NCBI GenBank assembly: GCA_013154385.1
Contig: JAADCO010000012.1
Location: 1-14,267 of the forward strand
DNA length: 14,267 nucleotides
From: Thermodesulfobacteriota bacterium
GTDB taxonomy: Bacteria > Desulfobacterota > Thermodesulfobacteria > Thermodesulfobacteriales > Thermodesulfatatoraceae
Direction of reading: 5' to 3'
Shown here: positions 7,323-13,317 of the stretch, piece by piece
How positions within the stretch are numbered: position 1 is the first letter of the stretch
Layout: each line of letters begins with the position of its first letter
Position numbers and translations under genes: made by a program
The notes under the pieces: generated by a model
Databases searched by the model: none
Told to the model about the DNA's origin: nothing
The model's input: the letters and a program-made list of their open reading frames with translations, nothing else

Positions 7323-8078
7323 CTAAAGCTCTGAAGAGACCGGAACCCTCTGCCCCCGCCACGCGCGGAGGCCGAGAAGCAACGGTCCGGAGAGGGCGTA
7401 GAGGCCGAAGAGCACGAAGAGGGTGAGAGGCGGCTCGGCCGCCACCACGGTGAGGATGAGCACGAACCCCACCAGGGAGTAGAAGGGGTGCTTCTCGGCG
7501 AAGTGGATCTTCTTGAAGGAAAAGTAGGGGATGCCGCTCACCATGAGATAGGAGACGCAATACACGAGCACGAGGATGGTCACGTGCTTGACCGGCGGTT
7601 CCAGCCCGAGCCAGCGGGTGAAGAGGACCATGGAGGCCATGACCCCGGCGGCAGCAGGGCTGGGCAGACCGGAGAAATAGGTGCGGTCGGAAAAGCTCTG
7701 GATGTTGAAGCGGGCCAGGCGCAGGGCCGTGGTGGCCACGTAGATGAAAGCCGCCAGCCAACCGTAGCGGCCGTAAGGCTTGAGGGCGTATGTGAAGACC
7801 AGGATGGCCGGAGCCACGCCGAAGGAGACCAGATCGCACAGGGAATCGTATTCCACGCCGAAGCGGCTGGTGGTTCCGGTGAGCCGGGCCACGCGCCCGT
7901 CGAGGATGTCGAAGATCATGGCCATGAGGATGGCCACCGCCGCGCGCAGAGGGTCGCCGTTGATGGCCGCGATGAGGGCGAAGAAACCGCAGAAGAGGTT
8001 TCCCGTGGTGAGAATGCTCGGGAGGATGGTCATTCCTTTGGGGGCCTTGGATTTGGGCCCGGAGCGTGTCTTAGCCAT
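7323..8078 (-). CDS. pssA: CDP-diacylglycerol-serine O-phosphatidyltransferase
   Basis: Membrane enzyme that transfers a phosphatidyl group from CDP-diacylglycerol to serine, giving phosphatidylserine, the substrate of the neighbouring Psd. The 251-aa protein carries the full CDP-alcohol phosphotransferase signature: Asp57, Asp60-Gly61, Ala64-Arg65, Gly74, Asp78 and Asp82 (FDILDGRVARLTG then FGVEYDSLCD). Several hydrophobic segments follow, about 22-40, 42-58, 85-118, 137-155, 164-184 and 198-238, as expected for this multi-pass family. The short basic N-terminus (KTRSGPKSKAPKG) is cytoplasmic in the usual topology. Its ATG lies inside the end of psd (8-nt overlap), so the two consecutive enzymes are probably made together. 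The PssA subtype rather than PgsA or Pcs is supported by the adjacent psd. Confidence 0.95.
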   Translation of the reverse strand: MAKTRSGPKSKAPKGMTILPSILTTGNLFCGFFALIAAINGDPLRAAVAILMAMIFDILDGRVARLTGTTSRFGVEYDSLCDLVSFGVAPAILVFTYALKPYGRYGWLAAFIYVATTALRLARFNIQSFSDRTYFSGLPSPAAAGVMASMVLFTRWLGLEPPVKHVTILVLVYCVSYLMVSGIPYFSFKKIHFAEKHPFYSLVGFVLILTVVAAEPPLTLFVLFGLYALSGPLLLGLRAWRGQRVPVSSEL

Positions 8079-8754
8079 TTTTCTTCCAGGGCAAGAGGGC
8101 CAGGGGACATTCTCCTGCGCGCACCCGATGTCCCATGTTTACCAGGAGCCGGACGTTTTCTGCGGGCACGAGCACTTCCACGCGGGAACCGAAACGGATC
8201 ATGCCCAGACGCTCGCAGGCGAGGACTTCGTCTCCCTTGCGCACGAAGGGCACGGTCCGCCGCGCGATGAGACCCGCTATCTGCACCACGAGGATGGGCA
8301 CGCCGTCCAGGCGTTCGATCAGATAGTAGCGCTTTTCGTTTTCCCGATAGGCTTCGTCCTTGTTGGCGGGAAGGAACTTCCCCGGCTCGTGGACGATGTC
8401 CAGGACGCGCCCGGTCACCGGGGAACGGTTCACGTGCACGTCAAAGAGGCTCATGAAGATGCCGATGCGATAGACCTCGGTCTCGAGGAAGCGGTCTTCT
8501 TTTTCGCGCCGGATGGTGACGATCCGGCCGTCTGCCGGGGCGAGGATGAGCTCCCGATCAAACGGGGGATAGCGATCCGGGTCGCGGAAGAAAAAGGCCA
8601 TGGCCGCCGAGAGCCCCAGACCGGCGTAGAGCAGGGGCTTCTTTTTGGTCAGATGACCGATTACCGCGCCCAGGGTTCCCGGGCCGAGGACGTAGGGCAA
8701 GCCTTCCTTGACGATCATAACCTTCTTTGTATCCGAAAGCCGCTTCTCCGGCAA
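8071..8754 (-). CDS. psd: Phosphatidylserine decarboxylase proenzyme (short, prokaryotic type)
   Basis: Decarboxylates phosphatidylserine to phosphatidylethanolamine. The proenzyme (up to 227 aa) is expected to cleave itself before Ser190 in the RFGSRVEV motif, turning that serine into the pyruvoyl group. APADG (Asp75) and MSLFDVHVNRSPVTG (His107) match the other family motifs. A hydrophobic anchor spans about residues 40-56. The GS cleavage site and length fit the short (archaeal/PSD-A-like) class, not the longer LGST type of E. coli. The start is uncertain: the longest frame begins at a TTG (8754-8752) without a clear ribosome site, while an ATG at 8718-8716 gives 215 aa, also normal, with AAGAAGG very close to it. 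The stop overlaps pssA by 8 nt. The Hpt gene ends 3 nt upstream of the TTG. Confidence 0.94.
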   Translation of the reverse strand: MPEKRLSDTKKVMIVKEGLPYVLGPGTLGAVIGHLTKKKPLLYAGLGLSAAMAFFFRDPDRYPPFDRELILAPADGRIVTIRREKEDRFLETEVYRIGIFMSLFDVHVNRSPVTGRVLDIVHEPGKFLPANKDEAYRENEKRYYLIERLDGVPILVVQIAGLIARRTVPFVRKGDEVLACERLGMIRFGSRVEVLVPAENVRLLVNMGHRVRAGECPLALLPWKKNG

Positions 8755-8757
8755 GGA

Positions 8758-9108
8758 TCAAACGAGAAGATCCCGCAGGCTCTCTACCTCTTCGGCCTTT
8801 TGGCGAAATATTTTGAAGAGCTCCCGGAGACGTTCCAGATGGCGGCGGGCTTCCTCCGGATTGCGCGAGGTCTCCAGGGCAAAGGCTTCCTCCCGCATCG
8901 CCTCCAGATGCACGGTTCCCGCTGCGCCCTTCAGGCTGTGGGCCTGTTCGCAGGCCTTGAGGAGGTCTCCGCGGTGCAAGGCCTCTTCGATCTCGGTGAG
9001 GATCTGGGGCACGGTCTCGAGGAAGATGGCGAGCAGCTCCTCTCCCGTTTCCAGATCCCCGTCTATCTCTCGCAGAAACCCGGTAAGGTCCCACTTGAGG
9101 ACATCCAT
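8758..9108 (-). CDS. Stand-alone histidine phosphotransfer (Hpt) domain protein
   Basis: A 116-aa single-domain protein that should relay phosphate between a hybrid histidine kinase and a response regulator. The phospho-acceptor His57 lies in CEQAHSLKGAAGT, a textbook Hpt motif, and the whole protein is predicted as a helical bundle (helices about 8-18, 21-46, 49-62, 66-78, 82-112). There is no kinase, receiver or DNA-binding part, and no two-component gene in the window, so its partners must be elsewhere. The ATG has AAGGAG 6 nt upstream, overlapping the TAG of mnmA (gap 3 nt). It sits between a tRNA-thiolation gene and lipid genes, an uncommon place; a function in either process is not shown by the sequence. 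Confidence 0.88.
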   Translation of the reverse strand: MDVLKWDLTGFLREIDGDLETGEELLAIFLETVPQILTEIEEALHRGDLLKACEQAHSLKGAAGTVHLEAMREEAFALETSRNPEEARRHLERLRELFKIFRQKAEEVESLRDLLV

Positions 9109-9111
9109 GAT

Positions 9112-10149
9112 CTACTCCTTTTCCGGTTCCGGCAGGAAGGGCTGGATCTCCCCTCCTCCCAGGACCGCATCCTCTTCGTAAAAGACCGCAAATTGCCCGG
9201 GGGTGATGGCGGGCTGGGGCTTGTCGAAGATCACCTCCACCCCGTGGTCGGTGCGCCGCACGGTGGCCGGGGCCTCGCGATGGCGATACCGCAAGCGCAC
9301 CAGGCACCTCTCCGGGAGCCCCTTGGCCGGACAGACAAGGTGAACGTCCTTGAGCCGGAGCGTCTGGCGGAGGAGATACTTCTTCGGGCCGATGATCACC
9401 CGGTTCCTCTGCGGATCCAGGGCCACGACGTAGTAGGGCTTGCCCAGCCTGATCCCCAGGCCCCGCCTCTGCCCGATGGTGTAGGCGAAAAGCCCCCGGT
9501 GCCGCCCCACCACGCGGCCGGAGACCGTGACGATCTCTCCCGGGGCGAAGTCCTCGTCGGCAAACATCTGGCGATAGTCCCCGTGGATGAAACAAACTTC
9601 CTGGCTCTCCGGAGCGGTGAGCTCAAAGAGCCCCAGCTTCACGGATTCGCGGATGACTTCCTGCTTGCGCCAGGTGCCCAGGGGGAACACGGTGCGCGCG
9701 AGCTTCTCCTGGTCGAGCAGGGCCAGGAAGTAGGATTGGTCCTTGTCCGGATCAACTCCCTTCTTCAGGAGATAGCAGCCCACATCCGGGTCGTGGGAGA
9801 GCCTTACGTAGTGGCCGGTGGCCAGCTTCTCGGCCCCCAGCGCAAGCGCCTTTTCGAGGAGCAGGCCGAACTTGATCTCGCGGTTGCACACGATGCAGGG
9901 ATTGGGTGTCCGGGCCTCTCGATAGGCCTGTTTGAAGTAGGAGATGACGCGCGCGGAGAAGGCCTCTCTCAGGTCTACGACGTGGAGGGGAATGGAGAGC
10001 TTCTGGCAGATGCGGTTTACGCGTTCTATTTCGCGTTCGGGATCCCGTTGCGCCAGCACGGCAAAGAGCCCGAAGACTTCGTGCTCCTGCCGCAGGAGAT
10101 GAGCGGCAAAGGCACTATCCGCACCTCCGCTCAGGGCTACGGCGATCAT
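9112..10149 (-). CDS. mnmA: tRNA-specific 2-thiouridylase
   Basis: Inserts sulfur at position 2 of wobble uridine 34 in tRNA for Lys, Glu and Gln, using ATP to adenylate the base and a persulfide as sulfur source. The 345-aa protein has the N-type PP-loop VALSGGADSAFAA (residues 4-16), the NPCIVCN motif with Cys85 and Cys88, GHYVRL, DQSYFLALL, and ESQEVCFI with the catalytic Cys186. All three cysteines linked to catalysis or to an iron-sulfur cluster in the family are kept. The C-terminal part (about 205-340) shows the beta-barrel with FAYTIGQRRGLGI. It starts immediately after the stop of the NIL-ferredoxin gene (0 nt gap) and ends 3 nt before hpt. Sulfur-relay genes of the TusABCDE or IscS type are not in view, so the ferredoxin and YcaO next door are of interest as partners. 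Confidence 0.96.
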   Translation of the reverse strand: MIAVALSGGADSAFAAHLLRQEHEVFGLFAVLAQRDPEREIERVNRICQKLSIPLHVVDLREAFSARVISYFKQAYREARTPNPCIVCNREIKFGLLLEKALALGAEKLATGHYVRLSHDPDVGCYLLKKGVDPDKDQSYFLALLDQEKLARTVFPLGTWRKQEVIRESVKLGLFELTAPESQEVCFIHGDYRQMFADEDFAPGEIVTVSGRVVGRHRGLFAYTIGQRRGLGIRLGKPYYVVALDPQRNRVIIGPKKYLLRQTLRLKDVHLVCPAKGLPERCLVRLRYRHREAPATVRRTDHGVEVIFDKPQPAITPGQFAVFYEEDAVLGGGEIQPFLPEPEKE

Positions 10150-10581
10150 CTAACCCAATTCGGCCACCTGCTTTCCGAAACGCACTTCCATGGCTCTGAC
10201 GATGCAGGTGGTCACGCACAGCTCGCATCCCGAACAGCGGTCGGGATCGAACTCTACTTCCAAGGTCTCGCGGTTGACGTGCAGGGCCCCGGTGGGACAG
10301 ACCGCGGTGCAGAACCCGCAATGGATGCACTTTTCCTGGTTGCGCTGGATCTCCTGACCGATGGTCTTCACTTCCACGCCGAGCTCGCGCAGATAGGCCA
10401 GCCCCTTGTTGAAGTTCTTGGGATGCCCGGCCAGCTCGATGATCATCAGCCCTTCTTTGCCCGGGAGGATGGTGGCTTTGAGGATGTTGAAGGAGAGATC
10501 GAAGTCTTTGACCAGACGATAAACTATGGGTTGATCGACGATCTCGGCAGGGAAACGCAGGACCAAGATACGCTTGTACAT
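10150..10581 (-). CDS. NIL-domain protein with two [4Fe-4S] ferredoxin motifs
   Basis: A 143-aa cytosolic protein. Residues about 1-76 form a NIL domain (the ACT-like fold also found at the C-terminus of methionine ABC transporter ATPases), recognisable by the RFPAEIVDQPIVYRLVKDFD start and the GKEGLMIIEL strand. Residues 82-130 carry two ferredoxin motifs: Cys85/88/91/95 (CIHCGFCTAVCP) and Cys116/119/122/126 (CSGCELCVTTC). The last lacks the usual Pro after its fourth Cys, a small difference. NIL-ferredoxins are known beside homocysteine-forming DUF39 proteins in methanogens and sulfate reducers, where they act in sulfide incorporation; no DUF39 gene is seen here. The start is 10 nt after the YcaO stop, with a GAGGAG site directly after that stop, and mnmA follows without a gap. 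Electron or sulfur transfer to YcaO or MnmA is inferred. Confidence 0.92.
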   Translation of the reverse strand: MYKRILVLRFPAEIVDQPIVYRLVKDFDLSFNILKATILPGKEGLMIIELAGHPKNFNKGLAYLRELGVEVKTIGQEIQRNQEKCIHCGFCTAVCPTGALHVNRETLEVEFDPDRCSGCELCVTTCIVRAMEVRFGKQVAELG

Positions 10582-10591
10582 TTTTCTCCTC

Positions 10592-12295
10592 CTATCCGAT
10601 GGCCCGACGATAGGCCTCTATGTCCAGGTCCGGATCAAGCGTCCGGGCGCTCTCAAAGAAGCGCTCGGCCTCTTCGTGCAGCCCCAGGGCCGCCAAACAG
10701 GCCCCCACGTTGGCGTAATCTACCGCTCCTTCGGGATTGAGCTCAAGGGCCCGGAGATAGGCCTCCAGGGCCTCGGGGATGCGGCGCTGTTTGAAGCGAG
10801 CCGTGCCCAGGATGTTGTAGAGCTCCGCAAATTCCGCCAGGGCTAATCCCTTTTCGGCCACTTCCTCGGCTTTGGGAAAATTCCCGCGCCGCAGTTCCAC
10901 GTGAGCCAGATGACAATAGATGGCGGGAAGGTCCTCCTGCGGCGGATTGAGCTTCAGGGCCTTGCGAAAGGCCTCTTCCGCCGCCGCGAGATCGCCTTCC
11001 TCGGCCAGGAGCTGGCCCAGATAGGAGGCTACGTAGTAGCGGTCTATCTCGCGGTCTATGGTCTTTAAGATTTCGAGCGCCTTGTCGCGCGGGAGATAGA
11101 GGGCCACGGTGCGCACCAGTTGATAGAGCGGGGAGATGAAGAGACGCTCGCGGAAGTGGAACCCGGGGATCACCACGTACACCGCGGGGATCTCGAGCTC
11201 CGGCACCATCAGGTCGGTGAGGAAGATCCGGTAGCCCCTCTCGGCGAGGGCCTCACCCAGGCGGATCAGTTCCTCGGCGTGATCCGGGGCCGAAAGGTCG
11301 GGCAGGGCGGAAAGCGGGATCTGCCCGCCTTCCTTGAGGATCACCTCGGCCTCCTCCAGGGTGGCGAACTTCGGAAGCCCGCTTTCCAGATACTTCCCCT
11401 CGGTGTCGAAGTCTCCGGCGAGTTGGGCCACTTCGGTGAGGGCGCGCACGAGCGCCCTTTCCGGGTGGGTGGCGGTGCCTGCGGTGTAGACGATCTCCGA
11501 CCGATGGGGGAAGGTGCTCGGGTCGTAGGCCAGGGCCGCAATGGTGGGCACGGGCATGTCGAAGGTGAAGTCCCGCAGGTAGAGCTTGACCCCCAGGTTC
11601 TCGAAACACCGCAGGAGAGAGGCGGTTTCCTCGCTGATCCGGTCGGGTATCACCGCCTTGAAGGGGCCCTCGTGCCAGGTGCTGAGGGCCGAGGTGTGGC
11701 GTTCGATGAGCTCGCAGATGGCCTGCACCGAGGCTTCGGCGTAGGTGTTGCCCGCCGCCGAGCCGTTGAATTCGTAGAGCAGCCAGAACCAGAAGAACGG
11801 GATCTTCACCTCCTGTTTCGACGGCAACTCGAGGGCCGTGGCCAGGTGAAAGGGGATGTGCGGCAGGAGGCGCGAGGCAAGCTCCCGCGCTTCGCGGTCG
11901 TCCTCGGGGTCCGTCACCGAGGAGAGAAGTATCTCCGGAGAAACGGCGTTTTCGGTCTCCGCCAGGGTGCCCAGGGCGAACTTTCCGCTCTTCACCGTCT
12001 TGAAGAGGCTGTATCTTTCGACGAGCTCCATCAGGGCGCTGGCCCGGGCCAGGGTGTCCGTGGCGCCCTTGCCCATCTGCTTCATGCGCCCGGTGACGGA
12101 AAGCCCCTCGGTGCCGTAGACGCTTATGTAGACCGGGATCCCCAGGCGCCCTTTGTCTATGCGTTTGAGTTCCTGAAAGACCCCTTTGGCGGACGTGCGC
12201 AAGCGCTCTTCCACCCAAGCAATGGTTTCTTCCGGTAAGAGGTGTTTATCGGCGATTTTTTTGGGAGAAGGAGACAAAAACTTTTTCACAAGCAT
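10592..12295 (-). CDS. ycaO: YcaO-domain protein with C-terminal TPR repeats
   Basis: 567-aa protein with a YcaO ATP-binding domain (about 40-410) and four TPR repeats (about 425-455, 459-489, 491-521, 525-557). YcaO proteins use ATP to activate backbone amides, for azoline or thioamide formation. The nucleotide and Mg site is complete: GKGATDTLARASALMELVER (Glu90, Glu93), AAGNTYAEASVQAICELIER (Glu187, Glu195, Glu198) and the RALTEVAQ motif (Arg284, Glu288). The C-terminus has no PxPxP tail, which argues against a thiazole/oxazole-type cyclodehydratase. Layout and length match E. coli YcaO (about 586 aa, TPR-like tail), linked to RimO-dependent methylthiolation of ribosomal protein S12. No precursor peptide, TfuA, E1-like partner or RimO is next to it. 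A strong AAAGGAGGG precedes the ATG. NIL-ferredoxin and mnmA follow at once, which suggests a sulfur-related role. Confidence 0.88.
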   Translation of the reverse strand: MLVKKFLSPSPKKIADKHLLPEETIAWVEERLRTSAKGVFQELKRIDKGRLGIPVYISVYGTEGLSVTGRMKQMGKGATDTLARASALMELVERYSLFKTVKSGKFALGTLAETENAVSPEILLSSVTDPEDDREARELASRLLPHIPFHLATALELPSKQEVKIPFFWFWLLYEFNGSAAGNTYAEASVQAICELIERHTSALSTWHEGPFKAVIPDRISEETASLLRCFENLGVKLYLRDFTFDMPVPTIAALAYDPSTFPHRSEIVYTAGTATHPERALVRALTEVAQLAGDFDTEGKYLESGLPKFATLEEAEVILKEGGQIPLSALPDLSAPDHAEELIRLGEALAERGYRIFLTDLMVPELEIPAVYVVIPGFHFRERLFISPLYQLVRTVALYLPRDKALEILKTIDREIDRYYVASYLGQLLAEEGDLAAAEEAFRKALKLNPPQEDLPAIYCHLAHVELRRGNFPKAEEVAEKGLALAEFAELYNILGTARFKQRRIPEALEAYLRALELNPEGAVDYANVGACLAALGLHEEAERFFESARTLDPDLDIEAYRRAIG

Positions 12296-12352
12296 GATCC
12301 GCCCTCCTTTCGCCCCACCATACCAAATTTTGGCCCGGATGGAAGACGAGCC
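12296..12352 (-). promoter_or_regulatory. Gap before ycaO with Shine-Dalgarno and a small dyad
   Basis: 57-nt gap, the largest in the window. It holds an AAAGGAGGG ribosome site about 7 nt before the ycaO ATG and an AT-rich inverted repeat, CCAAA-T-TTTGG on the plus strand (12323-12333), with a 1-nt centre. The arms are too close for an RNA hairpin; an operator half-site pair or chance are both possible. No convincing -10/-35 pair is seen. Confidence 0.3.
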
Positions 12353-13315
12353 TCAGAGATCCCGGGCTTCGGCCTTGTACCAGGCAACGAAGCGGCGGAT
12401 CCCTTCCTCGATGGGGACTTGGGGGTTGTATCCCAGCATTTTCTTGGCCTTGGTGATGTCGGCGTAGGTGATGGGCACGTCTCCGGGCTGGAAGGGAAGG
12501 AACTTGATGCGGGCCTTCTTGCCCAGGTTCTCCTCGATGAGCCGAATGAGGGTCAGGAGGTCCGTCACCTGAGACTCACCCAGGTTGAAGATCTCGAAGT
12601 CGAAGTCCTTGTCAATGGCCGCGAGCACTCCCTGGATGATGTCGTCAATGTAGGTGTAGTCCCGCTTGGAGGAACCGTCTCCGAAGACGGGGATCTCCTC
12701 TCCGCGATCTATGAGGCGGGTGAACTTGTGGATGGCCATCTCCGGGCGCTGTCTGGGGCCGTAAACGGTGAAGAACCTCAGGCAGATCACCTTCAGCCCG
12801 AAGAGATGATGAAAGGCGTGGCACATGAGCTCGTTGGCCCTCTTGGTGGCGGCGTAAGGGGAGGCCGGACGGTCGGAGCAGTCTTCCTCGGAGAAGGGCA
12901 CCTTGTTGGAGTAGCCGTAAACCGAGGAGGAACTCCCGTAGACGAACTTGGGCACGTCGAACCGGCGGGAGAGCTCGAGGAGGTTGGTGGTGCCGAGGCC
13001 GTTCACTTCCTCGTAGAGGATGGGGTCTTCCACCGAGGGCCGCACTCCGGCCCGGGCCGCCAGATGGACGATGGTCTTGATCGGATAGCGCTTGAAGACC
13101 CTTTCCAGGAAGGGAAAATCGCGGATGTCGCCCTGCTCCAGATGGAACCGGGGGTTCTTGAGGGCCTGGGCGATGTTTCGCCATTTGAGCTTGGGGGAGT
13201 AGTAATCGTTGAAATCGTCTACGACGACTACTTCTTCCTCGCGCTCGAGCAAACGATCTACGAGGTGCGAGCCGATGAAGCCCGCACCGCCTGTAACGAG
13301 AATGGCATCCTGCAT
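12353..13315 (-). CDS. UDP-sugar 4-epimerase-type extended SDR protein
   Basis: NAD-dependent epimerase/dehydratase of 320 aa. The NAD-binding TGGAGFIGSH motif is at residues 8-17, the acidic NAD-ribose end of strand 2 is VVVDDFNDYYSPKLK, the active-site serines are in YGSSSSVYG (126-134), and the catalytic YAATK pair is Tyr154/Lys158. The stretch LRFFTVYGPRQRPEMAIHKF (179-198) is typical of UDP-glucuronate or UDP-glucose/GlcNAc 4-epimerases. RAGVRPSVEDP resembles UDP-glucuronate 4-epimerases (CapI type) more than GalE, but I cannot fix the substrate by eye. The ATG is 2 nt after the glmS stop, with GGAG in the last glmS codons, so translation is linked. Next to glmS it fits nucleotide-sugar supply for lipopolysaccharide, capsule or other glycans; no glycosyltransferases are in the window. 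Confidence 0.88.
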   Translation of the reverse strand: MQDAILVTGGAGFIGSHLVDRLLEREEEVVVVDDFNDYYSPKLKWRNIAQALKNPRFHLEQGDIRDFPFLERVFKRYPIKTIVHLAARAGVRPSVEDPILYEEVNGLGTTNLLELSRRFDVPKFVYGSSSSVYGYSNKVPFSEEDCSDRPASPYAATKRANELMCHAFHHLFGLKVICLRFFTVYGPRQRPEMAIHKFTRLIDRGEEIPVFGDGSSKRDYTYIDDIIQGVLAAIDKDFDFEIFNLGESQVTDLLTLIRLIEENLGKKARIKFLPFQPGDVPITYADITKAKKMLGYNPQVPIEEGIRRFVAWYKAEARDL

Positions 13316-13317
13316 TT

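Noticed and set aside
7780..10740. Second very long plus-strand open frame, nearly 1,000 codons
   Set aside because: Antisense to pssA, psd, hpt, mnmA and the ferredoxin gene and the end of ycaO. Spans gene borders without regard to them and has no recognisable motif; an artefact of codon bias.
10592..12295. YcaO as part of a thiazole/oxazole-modified peptide cluster
   Set aside because: No short precursor-like gene, E1-like/ocin-ThiF partner, dehydrogenase or exporter is present, and the protein lacks the PxPxP C-terminus and has TPR repeats instead.
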